DNA from: Brasenia schreberi
Taxonomy: Eukaryota; Streptophyta; Magnoliopsida; Nymphaeales; Cabombaceae
Direction of reading: 5' to 3'
Assembly (NCBI GenBank): GCA_036023115.1
Contig: JAYKKT010000061.1
Location: forward strand, 17,211,501 to 17,275,500
DNA: 64,000 nucleotides
Under the pieces are notes generated by a model. The model did no database searches, had not been told where the DNA came from, and saw only the letters and a program-made list of their open reading frames with translations. Positions 44,282-63,747 of this stretch are shown in pieces (within the stretch, counting starts at the first letter, position 1; the number at the start of each line of letters is the position of its first letter). A program made the position numbers and the translations under genes.

Positions 44282-44292
44282 TCTCTATATAT
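44282..44292 (+). promoter_or_regulatory. Candidate TATA box of the MLP-like gene
   Basis: CTATATATTCC lies about 95-105 nt before the start codon at 44386, a normal distance for a plant TATA box with a leader of about 65-75 nt. Confidence 0.45.
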
Positions 44293-44385
44293 TCCCTGCC
44301 ATACGTGAAGTTCTTAGCACCTTTTCTGTCGTTCCTTCTCCTAACTCTTCCATCTTCTTGTCTTTCAAGCAACTAAGCTGAAACC

Positions 44386-46560
44386 ATGGTTGCGACTCTC
44401 AAAACTCAGGTTCAACTCAAATCTACTGCCGATCAGTATTGGAAAGTCATTACTGAATCATCTGAGCTCTTTCCCAAGGTATTCCCTGATCAATACAAGA
44501 GCATCACCATTATTGAAGGTGACGGCAAATCCGTGGGCACCGTGCGGGAGATAAAATATGGTGAAGGTATAACTGAACTTGATATTTTCTGCTATTAGTA
44601 ATAGTAATATGAACTCAATTTTTCAGAGTGATGGAAGAATTGATGGAGATGTTATGCATAGAATGAATGCTGGTTGGTTAAAATGGAGAGGAGCGTTAGG
44701 TATTCTTTGTGATAAGAAGATACCATTAAAGTTAAAAGGTAAATATTATAGAGCAACAATTAGATCTGCCATGTTTTATGGTTACGAGTGATGGGCAGTT
44801 AACCATCAACATATACAAAAGATGTATGTGACAGAAACAAAGATTTTGAGATGGATGAGTGGTCATACAAGAAAAAACCATTATTAGAAACAAATTAGGA
44901 GTGGCACCAATAGAGGATAAAATGAGAGAATATCCTTTAAGATGGTTTGGACATATAGAAAGAAGAACCTGTAAGAAGGTAAGAAAAACTAAATTTGGAA
45001 AGTATTAAAAGTGGTAGAGGATGACCACAAAAGTGTTGGAAAAAAACAATAAAGAATGATCTAGCTTATTGTGAGTTAACTGCTAACATGACACATGATA
45101 GAGCTCTGTGGTAACAAAGAATCCATGTAGCCGACCCTGTCTAGTATGGGAAAAGCCTTAGTTGTTGTTGTAGTAGTAATATGAACTACATTAAAGTTTT
45201 TAAATATCATAACTATAAGCCTAGTGCTTGAATTTGTCTCTCATGTGTATAGTCAAATCAGAAGTTAACAGAGTTCCTTACCTGCGGAGAACATCTGATG
45301 CTTTAAAAATGAAAACCATTTCCACAAATATTCAGCCTTTTTATTTTACTTGTTTTTATGCTTCAAAACACGTGTAACTTCAAGTTGAACATTATAGTTA
45401 TCTTATTAGTTTTAACATAATTGTTCTTAGCTCCACAGCCACTACCATCAGCGCGCATCTGACACCTTTTCGCCAATATGAATCTATATCCAGACATGAA
45501 CTTTCTGTTCGTATTGTGCTCGCATTTTTTATTTTGATTAGGATTTTGGACATCTCTTTGAGAATTTAATTAGAATCTGTCAGACGTGTCCTCATCGTAC
45601 CAATTAGAATCTGTCATACGTGTCTTCAAATCGGTTAAATGACTGCAATTTTACTCCAGAAGCTGAAATAATGAGCCCTACAGAAATCGTAACAGCATAA
45701 TTTGGTTCTGACCCACCTAGTTCATGTACCCAGAAACTACATTATTGTGCCCAACGGAGAAATTCAGCTGCATTTTATCATTTTTTACACAAATTCACCT
45801 GCAGCTTAAATCTTGTGGCTAGCGAATATAAAGCTTCTAAAAGAATACCATATGTTAATGTGTGATTTTTTCTAATATAAAGTCGTGTAGTAAGATGAAC
45901 AAGAATTTTTTAACTCAAAATAATTTAAACAAAAGTCATAAAACAAACTGAAGCACCAATTATTCGGACTAGCATCAGCCGTAACATGTCAAAACCAGAT
46001 CTCAAATATATGCTGATCACAATAGACATTATTGAAAATTCATATGTTTCTGTGACATGGTTTATGCAAATGAGAAATATTTATAGTAATCAATTATATT
46101 CACCGCTTTCTGCCGCTAATTTTTGGGTTTTCTTTTACAGATACGAAGGTTCTGTTTCTTAATTCTGCTAAATAAATGTTTACTGTAATCAAACAGAAAA
46201 TATCAGTTAAAAGTCACTGATGAAGGTTTTCAATCCTTGTTTTTTGTTTGATCCTTTATAGGAATCCCCATTGTAACTTTTGGCAAGGAAAAGATTGTGG
46301 TAGCAGATGAGGCGAACAAGACAGTCAAATACCAAGTTATAGAGGGAGAAATTTTGCAGTTTTTCAAAGTTTTCAATCCAACCCTATCAGTTGTCCCCAG
46401 TGAAGATGGGAAAACTTCCATAGTAAATTGGGATATTGAGTATGAAAGGGTCAATGAAGAGGTTGGAGAGCCAGTGATTATCCAGGAATATTCCATCAAC
46501 ACTTTCAAGGCATTGGATGACTATGTGCAGGGAAATTTAGCAGCAGCACAAGCAAATTAG
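44386..46560 (+). CDS. Bet v 1 / major-latex-protein-like protein, 2 exons
   Basis: Exon 1 is 44386-44566 and exon 2 is 46262-46560, joined at GAAG|GTATAA ... TATAG|GAATCC. They give 480 nt, 159 aa plus stop, the usual family length. The start codon context is ACCATGG. The glycine-rich loop reads [20 protein letters not shown], and exon 2 carries [19 protein letters not shown] and the C-terminal amphipathic helix ([20 protein letters not shown]). The intron sits in the conserved position for this superfamily. Members are small cytosolic proteins with a hydrophobic ligand cavity, many responsive to defence or hormones; the ligand cannot be predicted. The protein lies closer to the MLP side than to classical birch-type PR-10. 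The 1.7-kb intron holds a LINE fragment. Confidence 0.92.
44616..45173 (+). mobile_element. RTE LINE fragment in the MLP-like gene intron
   Basis: 558 bp of the LINE C-terminal region ([27 protein letters not shown]), ending CCGACCCTGTCTAGTATGGG and (TTG)n. TAGTAATATGAACT at 44602-44615 and 45174-45187 is a perfect 14-bp target duplication. The insertion is only 35 bp downstream of the exon 1 donor and is sense to the gene. Small deletions (near 44877 and 44962) and stops are present. Confidence 0.95.
45188..46261 (+). other. Remaining intron of the MLP-like gene
   Basis: AT-rich intron with no further element recognised. AATTAGAATCTGTCA(G/T)ACGTGTC is repeated at about 45569 and 45602. Confidence 0.5.
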
Positions 46561-46930
46561 GCATGCCAAAAACTGCATTTGCAAGACTTGTCATTAGATG
46601 ACAGTTGAAATAAGGATTAGTAGTTGCAATCATGTTTTCTTGCTATGACTTTTATTCAGTACACTGAACAATTTGGTTTCCTTTTGTGTCAGCCTACCAT
46701 AGCAGATTGCTTTACATGATACCGGAAGGAGTCAGATTCGTTCAATGTGGGAATTTCAGCGTCCATGTCTCAGTATTATTGATAATAAAATCTTTGGTAT
46801 CTAAGCAAATTGTTCCCTTTCATGTCTAACATGGAGATGATAATGGCTTGACGAATAGTCTGAAACAAACAAATCAGCAAGCACACTAACTTGTGGTACA
46901 CGCAACTTAATTCGTTATTTAGTTCAACTG
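46561..46930 (+). other. 3' flank of the MLP-like gene
   Basis: GATAATAAAATC at about 46780 is a possible polyadenylation signal region about 220 nt after the stop codon. No other gene. Confidence 0.35.
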
Positions 46931-46979
46931 AGAGAGAGGGAGAGGGAGAGGGAGAGGGAGAGGGAGAGGGAGAGGGAGA
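46931..46979. repeat. (GAGAGG)n microsatellite
   Basis: A hexanucleotide GAGAGG-type array of about 49 bp. Confidence 0.93.
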
Positions 46980-47261
46980 AAGAGATCCTCTACTCGTATC
47001 TAATCAGAAGAGAAGAGGTAATCAAACTAGAAGACTTCTTAGTTGAGGTAAGCAAAAGTGCAACATTTAGGGAACATTTTGTTCATCTAATTTTATGTTT
47101 CTTGATCGACAATCGTGTGGAAATAGTGAAACTCCCCTGCACTAAAATCTCGATGCACTCCTTAACTTGCATTCCACAACATGAAAGCAATATGACCTAA
47201 ACCAAGCTTAGTCCAGTATAATGTGCTATCAAGTTTGCTTTCCAAAGTGTGTGTATATATA

Positions 47262-48324
47262 TATAAAACCAGAAACTCCTCCGGTGGCGGTTCTGGTTCA
47301 CTTTTGGAACCATGCCGGAACTGCTGGTGGCAGTGTCAATTTCTTTTAAAATACAAGGTTCAAGTGCTCGAATATAAGTTTGATCATTTGGGTACTTTAG
47401 AGGACATAGAAATTAAGATTGACAAATATTGTATCCCTCAGAACAAAAGTTTAAAATACCTAAGGTCAATTTTTAAAATGATGGAAAAATTGATGGAGAT
47501 GTTACGCAAAGAATTAATACCGGTTGGTTAAAATGGAGAGGGCATTAGGTATTCTATATGATAAGAAGATATGATAAAGTTGAACGGTAAATATTATAGA
47601 GTAGCAATTAGACCTGCTATGTTTTATGATTCTCGGTATTGGGCAGTTAATCGCCAACATATACAAAAGATGTCAAGATATCTGTAGCAGAAATGAAGAT
47701 ATTGAGATGGAAGAACTATCATGTAAGAAAAGACCGTCTACACATAATGAAGTTATTAAAAACAAATTGGGAGTAGTACCAATCGAGTATAAAATAAGAG
47801 AAAATTGTTTAAGATGGTTTGGACATATAGAAAGATGACTCAAGGATGCTCATGTAAGAAGATAAGAAAAACTAGATTATAAAAATATTAAAAGAGGAAG
47901 AAGATGAGTACAAAAGTGTTGGAAAAAGAAACAATAAAAAATGTTCTAGTTTATATTAAGTTAATTACTAGCATGGCACATGATAAGGTCTAGTGAAAAC
48001 AAAGAATTCATGTAGTCAACCCCATCTAATATGAATTCATGTACATGTAGCCGACCGGCTTAGTTGTTGTTATACAAGGGCCAAGCACTCTACGTGGGAT
48101 CAAAGTCTCCACGAGCTACAATGGTAGGGAGTGTCCTGCCATTGAGCTAACAATTTGTCTGTTTGTAATAAGAGATTTTGGAAAAGATATTTAAAATATA
48201 GAGATGGTTTGGAACTGTCAATTCCGGTTCCGGAGACCATGAACCGTAATCGACTCAGGGATTATCCAGTTTCGGTTCAGCCAGTTGTGCGGGTGGTTTG
48301 GTTGTCTTGAACCAGCCGTGTCTA
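47262..48324. mobile_element. GGTTC/GAACC-rich element (copy c), interrupted by a LINE
   Basis: The left part (47262-47369) contains GGCGGTTCTGGTTC and GGAACCATGCCGGAAC. After the LINE, the right part runs to GAACCAGCCGTGTCTA (48309-48324), whose reverse complement starts TAGACACGGCTGGTTC, like the terminus of copy f. The right part includes a tRNA-like module (48085-48152, minus) also seen in copies d and f. Confidence 0.5.
47370..48071 (+). mobile_element. Old RTE LINE fragment nested in GGTTC-rich copy c
   Basis: Degenerate LINE C-terminal region ([15 protein letters not shown], then LGVVPIEYKIRENCLRWFGH). It ends in a scrambled CAACCCCATCTAATATG, then GCCGACCGGCTTAGTTGTTG. ATACAAGGTTCAAGTGCTC (47351-47369) and ATACAAGGGCCAAGCACTC (48072-48090) form a 19-bp target duplication with four differences, so this is older than the intronic copies. 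Confidence 0.82.
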
Positions 48325-48399
48325 CAATTGGGACCATTCGGTGACATCATACAATGATAAATGGGTAAAACTATGGATCACAACGACCCAGGTACTGAT

Positions 48400-49092
48400 A
48401 CAAGATAACAAAAAGGTATAGTGCACCCTATGGGAGTCAAACTCTCCACCAGCTACAATGGTGGCATTGAGCTAAGACTCTCTGTGTGATAGAGGGATTT
48501 CAGAAAAATATTTAAATCTAAGGCAGTTTGGAACTGCCGATTATGGTTCCCATTCCAAATCGGTTTCTGAAAACCTTGAATCCTACCCAAACCAAGAATT
48601 TCCAAAAAGAAATTGCCCAAAACAGAGAATTTTCAGAAAGAAGATTGAAACTGGAACAGAAACCAAATCGACTACTACAGTTCAATTTCACCTTTAAAAA
48701 CTGAAGTTGAACTAGAATTGGATTAGGAGTACAGGATCCACTGTTTGAACGAGTGGTTGAAACTGCAGATTCGACCTGACAACTGATGGCCTACTTGAAT
48801 TTCAAGAACTTTACCTTAATTTTCGTTTTCCAACATTTTTTAAGCAACTTTTTAATTTGTTTTCTCACAAATATTGATTTCATTTTGAATATGTTTTAAT
48901 AGTAGGGAACAAAACCAAATGCTTACTTACCATAACGATAACCAAAACCAAACTGAAATGGTTCACATTATGTGGCAGGAATGGTCAGAACTGAAACCAA
49001 AACTAAAGAAGAGACGGTTCAAGAAGAGTTTGGATAGTGGTTTTACCTGAACCTACGATTCAGTCCGGTTAAACCAGAACCGGCCACGTCTA
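48400..49092. mobile_element. GGTTC/GAACC-rich element (copy d)
   Basis: From 48410 it repeats the layout of copy c: GCACCCTATGGGAGTCAAAC, GCTACAATGG, ATTGAGCTAA, then AGGGATTTCAGAAAAATATT and TTTGGAACTG. It ends AACCGGCCACGTCTA at 49092 (reverse complement TAGACGTGGCCGGTT). The left end is unclear. Confidence 0.5.
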
Positions 49093-50164
49093 GCCTCCAG
49101 CCTTCAGTGAGAGGCGCAATGCGAAGATTCCAAGCATCAGTAACATAAGATTGTCATCTGAAGTGTAGGTTTACTGCGATTGGAGGTAAAGGAAGAAATT
49201 AATGCTCTTCACCAACTCATTGGGAGCTATAAGACCTGATGAGTGATGGGTTCAAAGAATTTTCTTCATAAGGACAATTCGTAGACCTACTGTTGGGAAA
49301 TTTGGTGAATGAATTGATTACCCATGCTTTATCATTTATTCACGTGAGGTAAGACGTATCAAACAATTTTGAGAAAACATCACAATGTTACTTAAAAAGA
49401 CTTTAAGTTTCAAAACTTATCACTTTAGTACTCTATCATTAATGTAGTTAGTGTGACAACTGTTGTGGTTGATAAAAAACGGTGATGCAACACTTACGTT
49501 AATGATGACATGGCATTAATGTTAGTGCTTATGTGGCATTGATATTTGAAGTGGTATTAAATTTTCAGCGTAGTACCTTGTGTAGCACCTTTTAGTATTT
49601 TAATACCAAATTATTAATATTTAAATAAATTATATATATTATCAAAAAGTTCATTGAAAAGTTTAAAGTATATTTTTTAAGTTAATTTGTGATAATAACC
49701 TTACTTTAAATATTAATTATTAAGTTATATTCATATTTATATATTAAGTTACATTAGTGAATTTTAAATTTCTATGTAATTGTAGCAATGAGAATAAATT
49801 TTATATATGATGGGAATGAAAATTAGTAGTTAAATATGAAAACATCAAATATTGATGAACATCAACTTAACTTTCATGCCTATCAACTTAATAGTCTTCA
49901 ACATTAACTCAATCAGCTTAAATATTTAAATATTAATTTTCATGCCCATCAAAATTAACATTATCCTTGCAGTGATGATTCCACAAAATTAAAAGTTGCT
50001 ATTAGTATTTGAACAAAAATTATATAATATATAGCACATCAAATATAATTATATTATATACATAAAAGAGTGATCGAGAATTGACTGAAATTTCACGTCA
50101 GGCTTACAGGTTCGGCACCAATGGGCTCTCACCTTTCATTTGAAATTTATTTCTTTTTCAAATG
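49093..50164. other. Strongly AT-rich stretch, no gene
   Basis: 49560-50060 is especially AT-rich (long runs of TTAAATAT and TTATATAT). No coding, RNA or transposon signature was found. Confidence 0.4.
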
Positions 50165-50466
50165 CTAATGCAAGCGGGGCTGTGAGGGCATTGGAACCAT
50201 CAGTTCTGGACTGCCGGGTAGTACGCGGTTCCACACTGATGGTTTGAGGGCAGTTTTTGACCATCGGTTCAAATTGGACTGAAACTGTTGGGTTTCTCTC
50301 CGATTCCGGTTGGTTCTGGGATGGTTCACAAAATCATTGAACCGTAGCGTAATGTGGGGATCCCCAGTCCCGGTCACAGTTCAGTGGGTTTTGGTCCAGT
50401 GGGTTTGAGGCCTGGTCTGGTTCCAATTGAAACCACTGGTCCTAATTCGAACTGGCCATGTGCATC
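50165..50466. mobile_element. GGTTC/GAACC-rich element (copy e)
   Basis: Dense GGTTC, GGAACC and TTCCGGTTGG strings, ending TTCGAACTGGCCATGTGCA. The reverse complement resembles the CATGGCCGGTTC terminus of the family. Left end uncertain. Confidence 0.45.
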
Positions 50467-50663
50467 ATTTCAACTATAATGCAGACACTCTTCTCAGCCA
50501 TCTTATGACATCTATAGCTATTCAATTACATATACCGCAATAAACAAAGCCCACAATTAACTTTCAATGCTACCCAACTATCTCAGACTTCCCAAAGTTA
50601 GCAATCAAGCATACTATTTCACCAATCAAGAGACGGTCCAAAGCACAGCTCAACCATACCTTA

Positions 50664-50767
50664 GTATGATGCTTATACTAACACACGAACTGCTTTCCTC
50701 ACGTCACTAATTCCTTCATTTACTTGTTACTGAAAAGACCTTATACGTATTAGTATAAGCATCATAC
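50664..50767. repeat. Perfect 17-bp inverted repeat, 70-bp spacer
   Basis: GTATGATGCTTATACTA (50664-50680) and TAGTATAAGCATCATAC (50751-50767) are exact reverse complements. The 104-bp unit could be a tiny inverted-repeat element. No target duplication is obvious. Confidence 0.85.
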
Positions 50768-51379
50768 AAATACTCTTTATTGTTGACGACGGCAATGCGT
50801 TGGCGTTTTAGCTGTGGAACATCTTCACAGTGAATGAAAAGCATCCAGATCATATGAAAATCACATTCAGCAAGTACCCTTGGAGATCATCTCTTTTTGC
50901 CAAGGTAGTCAACAAATTCCAGCTGAAGTGATATCTGTTGTAAAACATCATAGGATTACATGCATGAAAAATAAATATGCAACAATATAAACATACCTCA
51001 ATCAAGAACAACCACAGATCCATAAAAGGCCTTAATTAAACCATATGGAAAACAGGAAAAACAAAAATTAGAAGCATATTACTTATTTGTATAAGTCGCC
51101 TTTTCAAACTTGCCTTAGAGAAATCAATGCCTTATTACTACGTATGTACGGGTACCTATGCTATTCTCCAAAGATAAAACACACATGCAGGAGTATGTAT
51201 CCGACTCGAGCAAAACTCCACCACGCCTTAGTCGTCTTCACCAAAGAATGGTAGACAAGCAAGGAGTGGTCACAAACCGCAAGGAGCACCACAGGCAAAG
51301 AGGATGCACAGCAGACACAAGAAGAGAAAAAGAGTGTTAATCACAAAAGTATGGATTAGGGAGCCTTTAATACTCTTTT
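50768..51379. other. No gene recognised
   Basis: Sequence next to the Copia element. 51158-51340 has an LTR-leader-like composition (CAAGAAGAGAAAAAGAG) but does not match the other LTR, so it may be outside the element. Confidence 0.3.
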
Positions 51380-51777
51380 ATTGAAAAGATAGTGAATCCA
51401 CTCAATGTACCTCTTCGTCAAGATTCCTTTGATCGGTAAATCATAACTTTTTCGTAGAAAAAGATAAATCAAAGACAATTTCTAAACCCAAGTTGTATGT
51501 GGTCTACTATGTCTCCTCCAAGTTCTTTGAATTAAGGTTCATTAGCTACCAAATATATAAAAGGACATATGGTTTGTTTCATCTTTCACTATGGGACTAA
51601 ACTTTTGTCTCTTGGTCTTCACATGCACAAGTCCCTCACATGCAACCTTATACTTTAAGACTTTCACATATATTAATGATATATCAATTGAATATTGAGA
51701 AATACCAAACATAAATTATATGTTATTAATTCGCAAGAGTTTAATTAACCCAACCTTAATTAATATTAATTCTAACA
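51380..51777 (-). repeat. 3' LTR of the minus-strand Copia element
   Basis: Matches 55750-56200 through ATCAAAGACAATTT, TTCTTTGAA, ACCAAATATATAAAAGGACA, TCTTCACATGCAC and AATGATATATCAATTGAATA. The plus-coordinate end at 51777 is firm; the other end is approximate. Confidence 0.75.
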
Positions 51778-54700
51778 TTCCCCCACAAAGTTCTGAAGTT
51801 TAAAGTGCTCCACCAAACAAGTCATCATAATGCTTTCAGTAATGGTACATTTCGGTTTGAACCGTTATCTGAGTTATATAATATTACTCTTATAAGAACT
51901 AGGTGAACATTCATCTTAAACTTGAACCTTGGGCATAAAGGTATTTATTGATAACAATGTAATAAAAGTTATGAAATAATCTTTAGGGGTGATGCATTAA
52001 TGGTCATACATCCATATCTGATTGACTTTAGAGAATAACTCAGTTCTAATGTCAATCACTTAGCTGAGTATTTCTAAATGGGTATTGATAGCATCCTGTC
52101 CTAAGACTCGATCTCCTTTAAAAAATAATCTCTAGCTAAACTTGCAGTCATGACACTTTAAATTTACAAGAAAAATCATTTCATTCACTTAGTAAAATAT
52201 TCTATCTAGAGCTTATCAATGGATTCTATCTTAACAATTATTATATCTATTCAACTTATATATGGCAAAAGCAATATACAATCGTGTACATTTGGTTAGA
52301 TACATCAAACTACCGATAATCTAAGAATCTCTCAATTGAGACACAGGAATCTCACTCTTATTCTTATATAAAGCCTTAGATAAATTACATAGAGTTTTTA
52401 CAACTCTACAATTTGTATATACAAATCTCTTTGAAATTTTCTTAACATAGTGAGACTGAGAGATTACTATACTATATTATCGATAAACATTATGATTTTA
52501 AGCTCGAAAATCACATCAACTATATCCATATCTTTCATCTCAAATTTACTGCACAGAATGACTTTGTCTCATATCAGAAACAAACAATAAAATATCATCT
52601 ACATAAACACAAAATGATGAATGCATTATTGACTAACTTATAATAGATACATTTATCAAAATCATTAGAAACAAAGTAAAAAAAATGATATCACATAATC
52701 AAACTTTTCATACCATTGTTTAGAGCCTCGTTTCAAACCATATAATGATTTAACAAGCTTACACACCTTATACTCATTCTCACGACAACAAAACCCTTTG
52801 GTTGGTTTATAGAAATTTGCTTATTAAGGTCACCATAAAAAAAGTAATTTTCGCATCCATTTGATATGAATTGTGAGATCATATATGGAAGTTAGTACGA
52901 TAAAAATTTGGATTGTTGTCATCCAAGAAACATGGAAATAGGCATTAAAATAATCTATTTCTTTTTTGTATATATCCCTTGGCAAATAACCTAGCATTAT
53001 ACTTATTGATTATTTTGTCTGCATTAAGTTTTTTCTTAAAAATCCTTATAACCCATAGTAGAACAATCAGAACGCAAATCCATAATTCTCAAGTATCATT
53101 AGAGATAATTGACTAGATTTCATCATTAATGACTTCCTTCCAAAACTACTTCAAGTGAAGTCATAACCTACTAGAAGGTAATAGGACCGTCAAACATTAA
53201 AGTAACAAATTCATTTCCAAAGTCCTTTAATATCCTTTGCCATTTACTTCTCATTGGTTTAATTATTTACTCAAAATCATTTGATCTAGAAGTAATAGTT
53301 TTAGGGTCACCCCTACATTTGTAATCATTTTCATGTGATGAGGAATTAAACCAGTAATAGAGTCATAACCTCTAGAAGATATACTTTGGGAAACCTCAAT
53401 TTTCATAAAAAACATATTTTTAAAAAATGTAATATTACGAAGCTCAACGATCATGTTGACATCTATGTTAGATACAACAGATCTAATGATTAAGAATCTA
53501 TATGCATAAGTTGTCTCCACGTAACTCAAAAATATGATATATATACTATTTTAGGTCCCAATTCCTTTTTCTTGTGTTTAGAGATGCATCTTTTGCAAGA
53601 CACCCCATACAGATATATTTGAAACTCGTTTTTCGACCCTTCTAAAGCTCAAAAGAACTACTTTCCTCATACTTACGAGAAACTATATTCATAATATGTT
53701 AAACCTTATTCAAAGCTTCCTCCACATATAGGTAGGTAACCCAGAATTTTGAAGTAAATCGTTAACTATATCACGTAGGGTCCTATTCTTTCATTCAATT
53801 ATCCCATTAGATTAAAAAGAATATGAAATAATAACCACATGAATAATACTATTGTTTCAATAATATTTTTAAAAAAAGGTTTGAAATATACTTTCCTCTA
53901 CTATCAGACCTTAATCGTTTAAGTACTTTGCCAGTTTAAGTTTATACTTTATTTATAAAAAGTTAAATTATTTCTAAAGCTTCATCTTTACTTTTAACTA
54001 AGAAAATATAATAATATCTATTGTAATCATCAACAAACATGATAAAATATCTTTTGTTATCCCTAGTTGGTATTCCATTGAATTCATAAATATCAGTATA
54101 CACCAAATCCAAAATTTCAAATTTTCTTTCAAACGTGTGAAAATATTTCATAAGTTATTTTGCTTGCACACAAATATCATATTTATTTATTTTATCTATG
54201 ATATCTTAATAATAAGATTAAGATTCATCATTCTTTTTATTGAATCAAAGTTTATATGACCCAACCTATCGTGCATTATATTAGATGATTCAATATTTTA
54301 CACAAAAGAGGAATAAGAAAAAGCAGAAGTAAAAGCTTTATTATCATTAAAATTTATACAATAATTAATAATTAGTTTTACATGAATTTTAAATAAATCT
54401 TCTAAATACACAAATAGCCCTTCACAAAGAAAAACCTATTAATTCATGTAATTATGACTTTATTATATTTGTAATCTAACATTAACCTTAACTAAAACAA
54501 GACCATTAAGAATATTTCGGTGAATCATTGGAATATGCCTAACTCCCTTAAGAGTTAAGACCTTTACAGAAGAAAATTTTAAGTCAACACGTCATTCACC
54601 CTTGATTTTAGCAATCTAATGATCTCCTAATGTCATAATTCTGTAATAAACGGCTTGGTAAGACACAAATAGAGACTGATCAGCATAGACATATACATTA

Positions 54701-55749
54701 ACCCTAGTATCTAGAATCCAACGATTGCTTATAGATAGAAAGGATATAGGGTTTAAGAGAAAGATATTCATCACTAATAGGCACAATAGTCACCATGTTG
54801 ATCATATCTCCTTTAGCAGTTGCAGATTTCTTGGTTTTCTTTGAGAGATAATCTCTCGTCTAATGTCCTACCTGACCACAAAGCCAACACAGTTTGTTTT
54901 TGAGTTTCTTCTATATCTTTAACTTTGCTTTATGTTTGTATGTCTTCTCTTGAGATCACTAGGTTGTTTCCTTCCGATCGTTAGGTTTACCCTAGGGGTA
55001 CAATAAACAAGAGGTCATCAAGAGTTATTTTACCCTTCTTATACTTGAGTTCTACACTGAAACCCTCCCAATACTTAGAAATTTTTTTAATAATAAACAT
55101 AAAAATAAATTTATCAAGAAGTTTCATCTCATCTTCTTTTATACCATGGCATAAAAATTGAAACTCATGGGCCTACTTAATTATAGATTTTCCTCTATTA
55201 TTTGATATTTAAGGAACTTAGCAACAAAATGCATTTCAAGAGTGAGGTCTTGAATATTGTATTTTCGATCTAAGGCAATCCACATATTTTTTGTTGTCAT
55301 GGAAGAGGAAAAAATTATAAACGTTGACTAAAATATTCGACAATACTGACAAAATGCAATGACATAGGATGTACTCTTCTACTCGACGATTTTATTTGAT
55401 CTTTTAAGGTTAATATCATCAAGCATGTGACAATCTGACTCAATATACATATGCAACCCTACCATGATTAACCATATTTTCGTACATTGCTGCCAACATT
55501 TAAAGTGGGGACTAAAAAAACTTTTTCATCATCAAGGTCAAATTGACCTTCGATTAGACGAGTAGCAAACAAACACATGTTTACTATAGATAATAGTGAT
55601 TTCTCTAAGATTGTTGAAAAAATCCATATAAATCCATGTATAAAGAACAATAAGTAACAATTATAAACATGCCCAAATCACATGCAGTTACATTTCTAAA
55701 GTAAGCCAAAAACAAACCATACGAAAAATAAAAGCAAATCGACAGTACG
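51778..55749 (-). pseudogene. Copia gag-pol relic
   Basis: Minus-strand order. Gag tail and knuckle are near 55000-54850 (NCVGFVVR, decayed). Protease is near 54720 (NRWILDTRVNVYV, where WILDSGA is expected). The pre-integrase has RHIPMIHRNI near 54530 and MHDRLGHINFDSIKR near 54290-54235. Integrase (54151-53963) has DLVYTDIYEFNGIPTRDNKR and FIMFVDDYNRYYYIFLVKSK, keeping two of the catalytic acidic residues. RT near 52605-52560 has FCVYVDDILLFVSDM with an intact YVDD. Numerous stops and frameshifts lie between the blocks. The RNase H end runs towards 51.9 kb and is hard to follow. Confidence 0.75.
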
Positions 55750-56200
55750 GTGGATCCTAAATCTTGTATCTAATCCAACTGACATACCACCCATCCTGGG
55801 GTCATTTTCACGTAGATCTCTTTGACTGTTAGATCAAAAGTTTTCGTGCAAGAAGATGGACCAAAGACAATTTTCAAACCTAGCCCTAACCCAAGATACG
55901 CATGTGTATGCTCATGTGTGTGGTCTAGTGTATCCTCCCCAAATTCTTTGAACTATGGTTCATGAGATACCACCTATATAAAAAGACACATGGGTTTATT
56001 TCATCCTTCAATATGAGACTAAACTTTGTCTCGTCAGGATCTTCACATGCACGATTATGTCACATATGACTTTTACACTAAAGGCTTTCATATATATGAA
56101 TGATATATCAATTGAATATTAAGGGATACAAAACATAAATTAAATATTGTTAATACACATTATTTAATTAACCGAACCTTAATTAACATTAAATCCAACA
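55750..56200 (-). repeat. 5' LTR of the minus-strand Copia element
   Basis: The counterpart of 51380-51777. It starts at plus coordinate 56200 (TGTTGGATTTAATG on the minus strand). It contains extra text such as ATGTGTATGCTCATGTGTGT that is absent from the other LTR. Confidence 0.75.
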
Positions 56201-56457
56201 ACCACTTCGTAAAAGCAGGTTAAACCACCATGGCTCCTTTTAATGTTTTTTCATATCTTCGTAAACCATGGAATGAGTTCTTTGGATTTTGTGGACTTCA
56301 AGTATATATTTCAAGCAACGAATATAGTAGATTCATCTTACAATACATTTTACCATTCAAACGGTGCCTCTTAGGGGCATTTATTACAATATGGCTGGTC
56401 AGTCTGACTCCCAAGACACGAGAAAGAGAGAGAGAGAGAGAGGGATTGAAAATTTTG
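56201..56457 (-). other. 3' flank of the alpha-dioxygenase gene
   Basis: The interval between the Copia LTR and the stop codon at 56458. A (GA)n run lies at 56421-56443, so the 3' UTR starts with a (TC)n tract on the coding strand. It probably holds the 3' UTR and polyadenylation site. Confidence 0.5.

Positions 56458-63747
<7,290 letters not shown>

Larger units (their letters stand above)
51380..56200 (-). mobile_element. Decayed Ty1/Copia element with two LTRs
   Basis: Two long related blocks frame it: about 51380-51777 (3' LTR) and about 55750-56200 (5' LTR). The polypurine tract TGTGGGGGAA (minus; plus 51778-51787) lies directly inside the 3' LTR, whose first bases are TGTTAGA; the 5' LTR starts TGTTGGA. 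Between them, gag, protease, integrase, RT and RNase H relics read right to left on the minus strand. Both LTRs have diverged at many positions, so the insertion is old. No primer-binding site was recognised. Confidence 0.78.
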
